Origin: Sphaerolaimus hirsutus
Taxonomy: Eukaryota > Nematoda > Chromadorea > Monhysterida > Sphaerolaimidae
Assembly (NCBI GenBank): GCA_964036195.1
Contig: OZ038456.1
Coordinates: forward strand, 23,227,792 to 23,291,791
DNA: 64,000 nucleotides
Direction of reading: 5' to 3'
The notes beneath the pieces are model-generated. The model did no database searches, had not been told where the DNA came from, and saw nothing but the letters and a program-made list of their open reading frames with translations. A program made the position numbers and the translations under genes. Shown here piece after piece: positions 54,277 through 64,000 of this stretch. The stretch's first letter is position 1. The number at the start of each line of letters is the position of its first letter.

Positions 54277-54874
54277 TAGGGTTGGCCGATGTTTTTTTAA
54301 ACGTTTTTTTTATTTAAAAAAACATGACGTCTGAAAAAATTTTTGTTTTTTAAAACATCGGCTGAAATTTTTAGTACTAAGCATTAGGTATTTTGCAAAA
54401 TTTTTGCGCCCAAGCGCGCAATTTCACACACAAATTGACATCAGTGGTAGTTTTCATTGGTTTTGTAGCATTTTTAGTATCAAATCATGCATTTCTATGT
54501 GCTACCATGGGTTAATAAGCCGTCATATGTTGCTGTAGCATAAAATATTGAGGTAATGTGCTTCCATGTACCTCCACAGTGTGTAACATCACTCCCAAAG
54601 TAACAACTTCCTTTGATAACCTTGTTTGATCACTATTCCATGCCAAACTTCACTTGAAGTCATGTACATTTGAGTATAAGCCGATATACAAACATGTCGA
54701 CAAAAATATGGATATTTTTGACACAAATCATCACTTATTATGCTATCCCATGGCTCCACAGCCATTATATGGTCATATTTAACATCACCATTGCCATTGT
54801 CTGATATACCTATCTATGTTGACACTAGGTCATATCTGGGAGCTTTTAAAAAAAACATTTTTTTTCCGACCCTA
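54277..54874. mobile_element. hAT-like MITE, TAGGGTTGG family (I7)
   Basis: TAGGGTTGG and CGACCCTA in a perfect 8-bp duplication ATCCTGCA (54269-54276, 54875-54882). Full family core, with GCGCCCAAGCGCGC. Confidence 0.94.
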
Positions 54875-55416
54875 ATCCTGCAGGCAAATTTTGTGCTTTG
54901 AATGGGGGGGGTGTCTGTGCACAAGTAGCAAAAGTAGTAGAAGGGCACTATTGTGCGACATACTTTGGCACCCTCAAATGGCACCATTCCATCACTAATC
55001 ATGTGTATATTTGTTGTTTTTGGGTGGGGGGGGGGAGGTCGCAGGGGTTCAATATATGAGGTTTTTCAAGCTTTACAAGAAAAAGGGAGAAAAATCGCTA
55101 GATACATATGTAAATAGCTGGAGCATTTGAGGGGTTACCCAACCCCCCCTCAAACCCCCCCATACTTAACCCCTGCAGTGTCCATGAAGGACCCAGTGCT
55201 CATTTATGGGGCCCATACCTAAGCACTGGGTCTACATTGACACCAGACATTGTTACTTGTGCACCGGGTTTACTTGTGCACTGGTCCTGCGCCGCTTTGA
55301 ACACCCCTCCAAACCGACCAGCTATCTATTCATTTTTTGAGCAATTTTTGAGAAATTTTACACCAATTTTTGCTCAAAATCACCAGACTTCTACAAACCT
55401 ATAATTATGTTGAACC
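54875..55416. repeat. CAGGGG-family and minisatellite remnants
   Basis: GTGTGCACAAGTAGC and GCACCGGGTTTACTTGTGC fragments, plus CAGGGGTTCAATATAT and CAGCTATCTATTC, the CAGGGG-family signature, running into the gap. Confidence 0.55.
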
Positions 55417-55616
55417 NNNNNNNNNNNNNNNNNNNNNNNNNNNNNNNNNNNNNNNNNNNNNNNNNNNNNNNNNNNNNNNNNNNNNNNNNNNNNNNNNNNN
55501 NNNNNNNNNNNNNNNNNNNNNNNNNNNNNNNNNNNNNNNNNNNNNNNNNNNNNNNNNNNNNNNNNNNNNNNNNNNNNNNNNNNNNNNNNNNNNNNNNNNN
55601 NNNNNNNNNNNNNNNN
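55417..55616. other. Assembly gap (200 N)
   Basis: Exactly 200 N. The sequence before (ATTATGTTGAACC) and after (GAACCATCTCAACCCCC) are both CAGGGG-family text, so the gap probably hides only a C-rich run. Confidence 0.97.
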
Positions 55617-55892
55617 GAACCATCTCAACCCCCCCCCCACCCTCCCCCCCAAAAAATCAGCTATAGCTGAGGCCTTCTGTGCATGTAAACCCGGTGCACA
55701 TTTGCTTATTTTCACTTAAAATCACCAATGTTTGAGATTAGTTTTTTTAGATTTCCACCTCTGAAGTGATTAGTCAATATGTTTAATTATCTATTTACAG
55801 CTATTTTTTTGCGGTATATGTGCTGATATACCCTTTTTTAGCTATTTTTCACCTACTTTTTTCTCCCTTTTCTTCTACACATTGAAAAAGCC

Positions 55893-56686
55893 GGCTATTT
55901 ACATAGGCCCCTGTCGGGGACCAGTACCCGGCAAAAAATAAATTTTTTCAATAGTCAATAATGGTGTATATGGGTTGTTTGCATGTTAATTAGGTGAATT
56001 ATCACCAAATTTGCATGCACAAAATTTTTTGCAAGACAGTTACATGGGCTGATGCATTTTCTTAGAAGGGTGTCAAATTTTATTTTCGATTTGTCTCAAT
56101 TTTGGCATGCATGTACTCCTTTGTTTAGTGAGTACGCATGCCAAATTTCATCTCAGAGCAGTTAGCGATTCTTATTTTTTTAACGCTTTTAGTTTTGTTG
56201 CTCACTGTACTTTTGTATAGTGAACAAAATCTCACCGGGGACCAGTCCCCGGCAGACAAAAAATATGTCCCCTGTCGGGGATGAACGTCCCCAGTCGGGG
56301 ACAAAAATTCTTTGTTTATGGAAAAACAATTTTTCTCACTGGGGACGTTTGGCCCTGGTCGGGGCCATTTCTATTGCCGCCGGGGACTGGTTCCTGGTGA
56401 GATTTTGTTCACTATACAAAAGTACAGTGAGCAACAAAAAGGATTAAAAAAATAAGAATCTCTAACCGCTCTGAGCTGAAATTTGGCATGCATACTCACT
56501 AAATGAAGGAGTACAGGAGTATGCCAAAATTGAGACAAATTGAAAATAAAATTTTACACCCTCCTAAGAAAATGCATCAGCCCATGTAACTGTCTTGCTG
56601 AAATTTTTACACACCAATTATTCACTTTTTAAATTATTTATTTTTTGCCGGGGACCGGTCCCTGACCGGGGCCTATGTAAATAGCC
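55893..56686. mobile_element. Foldback with 9-bp duplication, Mutator-like (S2)
   Basis: GGCTATTTACATAGGCCCC and its complement lie in GAAAAAGCC / GAGAAAGCC (9 bp, one mismatch). Arms of over 300 bp include GTCGGGGACCAGT and TTAATTAGGTGAATTATCACC. Confidence 0.88.
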
Positions 56687-57067
56687 GAGAAAGCCTATAT
56701 ATGGAGCCCCCGTGAACCACTCAACAATTTTTTCACCTATCTGTCGCTCCAGATGTGCGATTTGCTATCTATCCAACCCCCCAGAGGTCAAAATCTAGAA
56801 TACCCCTGTTGATGAGTACAAAATGTATGCCCCACTCTTTCCAGAAAAAAATCCGCAAGATGGAAAATGGGATGGATTGAAATTTTAAATGTTTGTGTAA
56901 TGGTCTTCAAGGATTTCATGCTGTACCCCAATTGACAAATGAATGTAGTCATAATGTTTGGTCATAATGTCTAATTTTGTTTTGAGCGTCATGTTAATTC
57001 TGTCACTTTTACACTGTTGTTGAAGTTGACTTCTCTCTGCTCTTGTCTGTGCTGCAATCTATATTTA

Positions 57068-57324
57068 CCGTATTTCCTCGAAATACCCCCCCCTCGAAAT
57101 ACCCCCCTCAAAATGAGCACCATGGATTTGTGGTCCGGGTATTGCATAACAGACGTTCAAAACACTTACTATGTTATGTTTGAACATCGTTTAAACCATC
57201 TACATCCTTATAAAAGGCTGTAAAAACTTAAAAATGGTGGTTATTGTTGCATTTTTCACGTTTTTCTCTAAAAATTCTCACTCTGAAACAATAACCCCCC
57301 GGGGGGTATTTCGAGGAAATACGG
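57068..57324. mobile_element. Mariner-like MITE (R1)
   Basis: CCGTATTTCCTCGAAATACC to GGTATTTCGAGGAAATACGG between TA dinucleotides (57066-57067, 57325-57326). It is the best-preserved member and the reference for the family ends. Confidence 0.93.
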
Positions 57325-58210
57325 TACTTGTTTTTTTTGCCAGTAATCTATGTTCGTTTTGACAAATCGTTTTTGGAATGCATCAGAATCTGTAGTTTTG
57401 TGTTTGATTTATCATTCCAAGCTCCAGCACATCCAGCTTTATGTTAAGTTCATCAGGTTGAAAAATTATGGTATGTTTGACCTATTGTTTTCAATTATTC
57501 AGTTGATTTTGTTTGCTCGTGCGGCCGTGCATATCAACTTCCGTTTGTTCTGCGCGTCGATTGCTCACTTCTGCTTTGATTACATACGTATGTAATATGT
57601 ATACTCCGCGGGCAGCACACTTTGCATCCCACATACATTTAAATACAAACACGCAATGTTTTTCTGATATGACGATACATCAGCACTAATTAACTCACTT
57701 GTGCCAAAAATAAATGTATTTATAATATTACAATAAAAGCGCATTTTCGCGCGTCAAACTTTTTCAATTTTTTAAACTCTAATTTTATTTTTGACGATGG
57801 CCATGATGGACTATTTCTTTCAGAAAACCGTATAGCATGCGGTCCGCTGAGTGAATGAGTGCATGATTGAATTTTGTACCCACATCATTTCCTGGTGTCA
57901 ATCCCGCATCTTGTAAAATGTCATGTCAAATGTAACCAGAAATTTAAATTTGACTTAAATCATTCACACACTGGAACTGGTCCCAGGGAGCGTATTATGT
58001 GTTGTTTTTTATCAAATTTTACCAATGAGAAGGTTCTCCAAGATACATTACTTGTTTTGTTTTCGAGCTTGACGTTTCTGCCTTGAATACTGCTAGTGCT
58101 GTCGTTTCGTTGTACCGCTTTTAAAGTAATATAATAAATACATGCAAATGATTTTTTTGCATATTGAAATGTTTACTTGGTCCTCAGTTGTGGAAAATAC
58201 AGCTGAGCTA

Positions 58211-58495
58211 CCGTATTTCTTTCAATAGAAGGGCGGTCTCTAATAGAAGGGTCAAACTACTGGAATTGTGCTAATACAAATAATAATAAAAATGTTAGCA
58301 GACAGTGTTAGGTGGCTCTGGTTAATTGATCTGTTGGCATTTTAAGATAAAATGTCACATCAATTCTATGAATTATTATTTGTATTGACGCTCGATAAAA
58401 CCTGAAATAACAGTTCGCAAAACCTTTGTAGAATTTCAAAGATTGATTGAAAATATGATGAAAAATGGGACGCCCTTCTATTAGAGAAAATGCGG
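58211..58495. mobile_element. Mariner-like MITE (R5), AATAGAAGGGCG variant
   Basis: CCGTATTTCTTTCAATAGAA to TTCTATTAGAGAAAATGCGG between TA dinucleotides. The duplicate at about 30950 lacks it. Confidence 0.85.
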
Positions 58496-58571
58496 TATTT
58501 AGCATATCGTGCTTGTGTATGTTTTGTTAGCGTGTCGCCCAGCCAGGCGTGAGTTGCCGACCCTGTCAGGG

Positions 58572-58935
58572 GATGTACCGGCCGTAAAGTAAACCCGGCC
58601 ATAAAGTAAACCCGGCCGTAAAGTAGAGGGTGCTACTTTAGGCCGGGCATCATTACGCCAGAGTTGTGAAAAGTACTGAACTTTTTTTCAAAGTAAAGAT
58701 AAACTCAGTTCTGTATGTAAACGTAAAAAATGTTCTCAATTACGTTTTCTGTACTCGCGTACTTTCAACAAGTACCGAGTAAGTGAGTACCAGTATTTTT
58801 TCGGGAGGAAACGTAAACGTATTTACGCAGCACTCGAGTATACGTATTAATCAAGTAAACGTAAATACGTTTTAACAACTATGCATTACGGCCGGGTTTA
58901 CTTTACGGCCGGGTTTACCTTACGGCCGAGCTCTC
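58572..58935. mobile_element. Palindrome of CGGCCGTAAAGTAAACC units (O2) split by a MITE
   Basis: CGGCCGTAAAGTAAACC units at 58574-58650 face the inverse GGCCGGGTTTACTTTACGG at 58888-58930. The hAT-like MITE at 58659-58883 is inserted at its CATTACG centre. Confidence 0.75.
58659..58883. mobile_element. hAT-like MITE, CAGAGTTGT family, short (P2)
   Basis: CAGAGTTGTGAAAAG to TTTTAACAACTATG with flanks CATTACGC and CATTACGG (one mismatch). Arms of GTAAACGTATTTAC / TACTCGAGTA. Confidence 0.88.
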
Positions 58936-58983
58936 GCCATGCAGACCCACTGCTCATCTAATCAGCTGCCCGGCGGTGCTGCC

Positions 58984-59028
58984 ATGGACCCGGCAGTGCC
59001 CGACGATGGGCCGAGTCGCCTGCTGCGG
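58984..59028 (+). CDS. F-box/LRR family copy C, exon 1
   Basis: MDPAVPDDGPSRLLR then a GTGAGT donor, phase 0. An in-frame ATG 45 bp upstream (58939, MQTHCSSNQLPGGAA) could extend the N-terminus; the inner ATG is chosen because only it is in frame in all copies. It feeds in phase with exon 2 at 61033. Among the exons visible here copy C has no disabling change. Confidence 0.65.
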
Positions 59029-59351
59029 GTGAGTCCCCCTGTGAATGCGTTCGCCATCTCCAATGCTCTTTTGTGGTGCCATTTGTGTTTGTTTTTGTGT
59101 GCCAAGCTTTTTCTCCCTTTCGTGTTGGCAATTTTTGAAGGTTTTGGGTTACATTATGGCTAGATAGTTTTTTTAAAGTGAGCGGTTGCGAGAATTTCAT
59201 ATCACCCAATAATATATGATCGCACCTTGGCAAATATCATAGACACTTGATATGGGAAGCTAGCAAAGAGTCCATATATAATATACCCCGAAAACAAGCC
59301 CTCAATCAAATGTTGTCATATTTACATACTATTTTATGAAGTGCCCATTTG
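59029..59351. other. Intron 1 of copy C, before the MITE
   Basis: No repeat boundary or other gene is visible. Confidence 0.5.
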
Positions 59352-60107
59352 CAACGATGGGTGAGTTCTCAAAATAAAAACACTTTCGGTATTTTGAGTT
59401 TTTCAAAAATGAATATCTGCGTTTTGAGTTTTTTCACGAAAAAAAACTTGAGTTTCTGTGTTTTATTTCTGTGTCTTTCGAAAAAACTTGAGTTTTTTGG
59501 TAAAAACTCAAGTTTTTTAGTAAAAACTTGAATTGTTTTACAAAAAGTTGCATTTTACAGCATTTTACTGTTGAAACAGTGGTTCTCTTATCAAATATTG
59601 GTTTTGCATACATTTTTTCATGTATTGGAAAATTTTCATTAGTTCACTGGAGGTAGTTCCAAATGGGTGACCAATACCTTTGACAGCTTGGGAGGTGAGG
59701 AGCCCTCAGCTCAATTGTGTGAGCTAGCAGACCCTGGTCGACACTCCTCAACACTTCGATCACAGTCCATAATATTGTCAAAACCACCAGGAGTTGTGGA
59801 CACCGTTATTTTTTGGATACTTATTTCCTCGTTAAACTTGGAAACTATGCACATATTTACACACTATACATACATGCATACCTTATGTATGCACATACAC
59901 ACATTGTTCAGTTCAAAATCTTGTGCCTTCAATTGCTTGAATAAAAAACTCAAAAAAACATTTCCGTATTTTCCGTGTTCTCCAAAAAAGAACTCATTTG
60001 AGTTTCCGTGTTTTTCAAAATTGTTAAGTTTCCGTGTTTCTGTGTTAAACAAAAACACGGAAACTCAATGAGTTTCCGTATTTAAAAGTGTGTTTTTGCC
60101 ATCGTTG
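59352..60107. mobile_element. hAT-like MITE, CAACGATGG family, reverse (H2)
   Basis: CAACGATGGG and GCCATCGTTG with a perfect 8-bp duplication CCCATTTG (59344-59351, 60108-60115). GAGTTTCCGTGTTTT / AAAACTTGAGTTTT arms match 18418-19496 inverted. Confidence 0.96.
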
Positions 60108-60124
60108 CCCATTTGTTCATTATT

Positions 60125-60980
60125 TAGTTGTTAGTATCACTGAACTTTTTAAAAGTATATGTAAACGTAAAGTACTTTTTTACTTACCACAAGCTATAGA
60201 AAACGTAAAATACTTTTTTTTTACTCGTACTTAGGCCCCACACACGCTAGTTGACGCCAAAATTAGCGTCAACTCAGAGTCAACTGGTCAAAAATTCAAT
60301 TGACTCTGAGCCATTTACAATGTGTATCCAAAAAAATCCCCTTCTTTCATTCTACATCAATCGACTTCTCAATATTTCTTAATCAACACAGGTAAAAAAT
60401 TAAAAATAGTTATACTTAAAACAGTTGACTCTGAGTTGACTCAATCGACTTCCAAAAAGTAGCGTCAACCACCGTGTGCAGCGCCTTACGCGTAAATGTG
60501 GGTACTTTTCTTGTGAGTGTAGAAATGACTACTTTTCTTCATAGAAGATGTGAAAGTGGGCACTTTTTCATACGTGTGCAGCACAACGTATGTTTTTCCA
60601 TAAGCAAATGCTAGATAAAATTGTTTTCAAGGTCTCTTTACTTTAGTAGATAAAAACCGTCGCTCTACCGACTTGTTTCCACTTCTATTGTCTGCACAAC
60701 CATCTCGATTTGGTTGCGATTTTTTTAGATTTTTAAAGGCACTACCCCCCGCGTATCTTTAATATTCAACGGAACCACTTCTGTAAATACATAGCAGTGT
60801 AGTAACTTTATTTATAAATATGTCCCACAAGTTTCTGAAATACATTTTTTGTACGCGTATGCTTTGAAAATGTACGCGTACAAGTGACTGCGGTATTTTT
60901 TAAAAGTATATCTAAATGTATTTACCGCGTACTCGCGTACGCGTATTTTTCGAGTAAACGTACGTACCTTTTAACAACTT
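60125..60980. mobile_element. CAGAGTTGT-family MITE (P3), ends eroded
   Basis: AGTTGTTAGTATCACTG to CCTTTTAACAACTTTG with GTAAACGTAAAGTAC and ACGCGTATTTTTCGAGTA arms. No clear duplication. It hosts the element at 60234-60485. Confidence 0.7.
60234..60485. mobile_element. PIF/Harbinger-like MITE with TTA duplication (Q1)
   Basis: GGCCCCACACACGCTAGTTG and CCGTGTGCAGCGCC are bordered by TTA on both sides (60231-60233, 60486-60488). GAGTCAACTGG / CAGTTGACTC inner repeats. A TTA/TAA 3-bp target duplication is typical of PIF/Harbinger. Confidence 0.75.
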
Positions 60981-61032
60981 TGGTATTTACATACAATTTT
61001 ACGAGGTGCCCATGTATTCATTGTTTATTTAG

Positions 61033-61305
61033 TATGCATTTATGTTTCTGTGGAATATAGTGTTGTCGCACTCGCAGCTGCTGGAGGGGCCCACGTATGT
61101 GCCGCACGTGCTGGAGGCGATTCTGCTGTCCGCGTGCCCCGCCCCCCAACAGCTGTGCGCGCTGGTGGCGCCCTTGTGCTCCCGGCTCAGGGCGTTCGTG
61201 TACTCCAGTTCTGCGCTGTGGCACAAGCTGCAAGTTGATGGCACTGAATATTGCGGTTTGAGAGAAGACATTGATGCATTGGCCCATTTGTTTCGGCAGC
61301 CAAAG
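61033..61305 (+). CDS. F-box/LRR family copy C, exon 2 (F-box)
   Basis: After the acceptor TTATTTAG, 91 codons run YAFMFLWNIVLSHSQLLE, then VPHVLEAILLSACPAPQQLC and ALVAPLCSRLRAFVYSSSAL to LFRQPK, ending AAG/GTTTGA in phase 0. The F-box core is identical in layout to copy B, but the tail (SSALWHKLQVDGTEYCGLRE) has diverged. It is followed by exon 3 after only 283 bp, because the large MITE-filled intron of copy B is absent here. Confidence 0.75.
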
Positions 61306-61588
61306 GTTTGAGGGGGGACATTTTGCGAGTGTTTGACTTTGAAACGTGGAAATTTTGCAAGATTAGTGCTAAGTGTCCTGTAGCGTCAGCTTTTATATCT
61401 TTTACGTTGACACATTTCACACTGTCAGTCCTGGTCTAGAAACTCGTTCTGTATGAAACTGCATGAAAAAATGTGCTTCAAGTTATAATCATGAAAACGT
61501 CGTTGCAGTGTCCAAAGCAATATTCAGCAGTTATCTTCGTGTCGCTGATTGAAAGCTCACTTGTTATTGATTGCCATTTGAAACGCAG

Positions 61589-61948
61589 GTGTGCACAGGG
61601 CTGTGGCATTTGCATTTTGCAAGATTATCGATCAAAACAAGCAGAGATGAATTTTTCGTCAATACGCTTTCCAACCTGACCGAGCTGCAGCTGGAAGATT
61701 GCCAAATTGACTGGGACATGTGGCTGTCGCTGGCCGGGGCAACTCCGCACTTGCAGCAGATCACATTGTATGATCTCAGATTTGATCGCTTTGAAAGGTC
61801 GTCTGAAGAAGTCCCAGAGAGCGGTCACTTTTGGCCTGCATTGACAACTGCAAAAATGGCAGACTGCCATGTGGATTTGGTGCTGTTTGTGCTGCGGCAG
61901 AGTTGCGCGCTGGAGATTTGTGAAATTTTCGCAGAAATTTCCCAGTTG
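61589..61948 (+). CDS. F-box/LRR family copy C, exon 3 (leucine-rich repeats)
   Basis: The acceptor AAACGCAG is followed in phase 0 by VCTGLWHLHFARLSIKTSRD, then LSNLTELQLEDCQIDWDMWL and TPHLQQITLYDLRF. It is 120 codons long, ending CAGTTG/GTTCTT. The first 25 codons differ strongly from copy B while the rest is nearly identical, so the exon start has diverged or been converted. Confidence 0.72.
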
Positions 61949-61991
61949 GTTCTTTTCGGTGTTTTTGCCTACAGCGCATGTGGTAGTTATC

Positions 61992-62360
61992 AGGGTTGGA
62001 AAAAAAGTTTTTTTCCAACACCATGTTTTTAAAAAACAACAACGTTTTTTTTCAAAGCTCCCAGGTAAGGCCTTGTGTCAACATACATACATAGGTATAT
62101 CAGACAAGTGGCAATACTCTGATGTTATATATGACCATATAATGGCTGTGGAGCCACGGGATATCATTAAAAGTGATGATTTGTGTCAAAAATGTCCATT
62201 TTTTGTTGACATGTTCATATATCGCCTTATAGTCGAATGTTCGTGACTTCAAGTGAAGTTTGGCACGGAATAGTGATCAAACGATTATATACGGTGATCA
62301 AACGGTTATAAAAAGAGGTTGTTACTTCGGGAGTGCTGTTTCACACTGTCGAGGTAAACT
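61992..62360. mobile_element. TAGGGTTGG-family element, right end missing (copy C)
   Basis: Same truncated unit as at 45583-45970, here starting CAGGGTTGGAAAAAAAG. Confidence 0.75.
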
Positions 62361-62428
62361 GGTGTTCAGGCTCCTTTGGACGTTTGGAAACATATTTTAT
62401 GGATTTATGCATGAATGAAATTTCCCAG

Positions 62429-62576
62429 TTCTCTCGTGGATTGTAGTGCAATTCAAGCCATACAATTTGAGCGGATCACCTGGGCGCAATTCCTACCCTC
62501 GGCCGGCCCAGAGTATTTTTTGTCCTTTGGGGCCTGCTCACCAGTCTTCATTGAGTGCCACCAGCCATTTTATGAG
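62429..62576 (+). CDS. F-box/LRR family copy C, candidate exon 3b
   Basis: TTTCCCAG opens and GAG/GTATTG closes a 148-bp frame reading SLVDCSAIQAIQFERITWAQ, then FLPSAGPEYFLSFGACSPVF and IECHQPFYE. It resembles one leucine-rich repeat. Being open here and stopped in copy B suggests it was coding before the duplication. The acceptor needs two bases from exon 3, which appears to end in phase 0; a different exon 3 donor would be required. Confidence 0.45.
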
Positions 62577-62875
62577 GTATTGGCGGATAGCCAAAATCGT
62601 GTACTCTTGAATACAGTGAATTTCTGGCCGTTTTTAGAGCTTTTGGACCCGTTTTTTTTGTCGTTTTTCACTTCAATGGTTTTTGTTCACAAGTCAACGG
62701 TTGGTGTGCTTTGATGGATGGTGTGCAGTGGCGTGTCTTTTCTCCGACTCGCGTTTTCCTTCTGCCATGTGTTTTCTCCGACTGTGAGGGGGGTATTTGG
62801 GCTACCAAAAATGCAAACAACTGGCCAACCCTAGTACTTTCTGTCTGTCTATTTTCGGCTATTCTTTGTACTATA
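62577..62875. other. Intron shared with copy B
   Basis: Collinear with 46188-46485. No separate gene. Confidence 0.6.
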
Positions 62876-63151
62876 CACAGCGATTCACCAGCGTTATGAC
62901 ATGTAGTGCCAACGTGGGGACAACATTTCCACCAACTTGAAAACAACGTTCTAACAAACTTTTCAGCGTTGGGACAACATCGTCCCACGGCATGTTGTTG
63001 ATGCATGCTTTTATTGTGACGCGCGCAAACCCAGCATTGAAACAACATTATGACACATCGAGACAACAGCGAAACAACGTGTTGACAATACCTTGTCAAC
63101 ACGTTGTTTCGCTGTTGGCACTACATGTCATAACGTTGCTGAATCGCTGTG
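62876..63151. mobile_element. CACTA-like MITE with ATA duplication (W1)
   Basis: CACAGCGATTC and GAATCGCTGTG bordered by ATA (62873-62875, 63152-63154); copy B has a single ATA at 46483-46485, an empty site. The interior repeats GTTGGGACAAC-type and CAACGTGTTGAC motifs. Confidence 0.85.
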
Positions 63152-63246
63152 ATATGTACTTATATACCTATTTTTAGCTGTTTTTTCCGATGCGGTTTTA
63201 CCCCCTTTTATTCCCTCTATACCTCGGAAAAGCCTATATACTGAAC

Positions 63247-63904
63247 TAGGGTTGGCACTTGATTTTTTAACTGATTTTTTTATTTTTAAATCTGATTTTA
63301 AAAAAAATCAAAGAATGGCAACTGATCTTAATTTAAAAAAATCAAAAGGCAAAATTTCTGGCAGACTTGCACCAGGTATTTTGCATTTTTTTTGCATGCA
63401 AGCGCGCAATTCCTCATACATATTACCATTTGTGGTGTTTTCATGGGTTTTGGGGTATTTTGGGTGTAAAATCTTCCATTTATTCATGTTACCAAGTAAT
63501 AATAAGCCGTGATATGCTAGTGTAGTATATAATATCAAACCAATGTGCTCCCACATACTTATACAGTGTGTAACATCACTGTCAATGTATTAGCCTTCTC
63601 TTACAACCTTATTTGAGATCTATTCCATGCTGAACTTCACTTGAAGTCACAAACATTTGACAAAAAGCAATATATGTAATAAGTCAACTTAAAATGGATA
63701 TTTTTGAAAGAAATCACTGCTTATAATGCTATTCTATCACTCCACAGTCATAATATGACCACAATAGACATAACAATACATTGTCTGACACTTAACATAC
63801 ATATATTTTTTCTCTATACCCCCATTTTGGGCGATTTTAAATAATCTGATTTTAATTTTTTTTTAAATCAAGGCGTTTAAAAAATTGTTTTTTTTCCAAC
63901 CCTA
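63247..63904. mobile_element. hAT-like MITE, TAGGGTTGGCAC subfamily (I6)
   Basis: Same insertion as 46569-47087, about 140 bp longer in the right half; flanks TACTGAAC / TATCGAAC. It contains GCATGCAAGCGCGCAATTCC. Confidence 0.88.
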
Positions 63905-64000
63905 TATCGAACCCCCACAAACCCCCCCATCCCAAAAAAAATATTTTTTTTGGCTATCTATCCCTCCGGAGGAGCGATTTACTATCTACATGAACCCCTG
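63905..64000. repeat. CAGGGG-family right part, runs to the window end
   Basis: CTATCTATCCCTCCGGAGGA and GCGATTTACTATCTACATG match the right part of the MITE at 125-638. Confidence 0.6.

Larger units (their letters stand above)
56806..59100. repeat. Segmental duplication 2, right copy
   Basis: Counterpart of 28164-31150, carrying the 5' flank of copy C. Insertions specific to this copy are at 57068, 58211 and 58572-58935. Confidence 0.8.

Noticed and set aside
61042-61311. Independent small gene beginning at ATG 61042.
   Set aside because: The frame begins upstream at an acceptor and ends at a splice donor shared with copies A and B, so it is an internal exon.

Overview
The window is repeat-saturated eukaryotic nuclear DNA. 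Short GC-rich exons with GT/AG borders sit in AT-rich introns of 0.2-4 kb, and almost all remaining sequence is short non-coding DNA transposons (MITEs and foldback elements). No bacterial operons, ribosome sites, rRNA, tRNA or CRISPR arrays were seen. Two runs of exactly 200 N are assembly gaps. I cannot name the species; the transposon spectrum fits a protist or early-branching animal genome, and that is inference.

Gene content. The recurrent gene is a plus-strand family with an F-box near the N-terminus and cysteine-type leucine-rich repeats after it, the layout of FBXL-type SCF ubiquitin-ligase adaptors. Four partial copies lie in tandem. Copy A has exon 1 at 1074, exon 2 at 4413, a truncated exon 4 at 25496 and exon 5 at 26020. 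Copy D is an exon 1 relic at 31068. Copy B is the most complete: exon 1 at 40075, exon 2 at 41851, exon 3 at 45172, a possible exon 3b at 46040, exon 4 at 50129 and exon 5 at 50952. Copy C has exon 1 at 58984, exon 2 at 61033, exon 3 at 61589 and exon 3b at 62429, then runs off the window. Their flanks are also duplicated (1-1840 with 39537-40842; 28164-31150 with 56806-59100; 45172-47100 with 61589-63960), so the locus grew by segmental duplication and was then cut up by transposons. On the minus strand a separate gene begins at 18305 with a signal-peptide exon and continues in a phase-compatible cysteine-containing exon at 15167.

Mobile elements. Insertions were delimited by terminal inverted repeats, target-site duplications (TSDs) and empty sites in paralogous copies. 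They fall into hAT-like MITEs with 8-bp TSDs (at least fifteen, ten or more with perfect TSDs), Tc1/mariner-like elements flanked by TA, foldback elements with 9-bp TSDs (Mutator-like), CACAG...CTGTG elements with 3-bp duplications (CACTA-like), and one TTA-flanked PIF/Harbinger-like element. None carries a recognisable transposase. Nesting reaches three levels.

Most striking is that many hAT-like families have interiors built from a family-specific short tandem repeat that also forms the inner part of the inverted repeat: GGGATC, GGGACC, GGTACGGTA, ATATCGA, TTTCCG, GAGTTTCCGTG, ACGTTTTTT, GTAAACGTATTTAC, GTTAAGAGTTGA and GTACGCACAAACGCC. Several share the same outer end but differ in the interior repeat. 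A GC-rich near-palindrome, GCGCGCAAGCGCGC, recurs in the middle of otherwise unrelated families. These two patterns are the best candidates for something undescribed.
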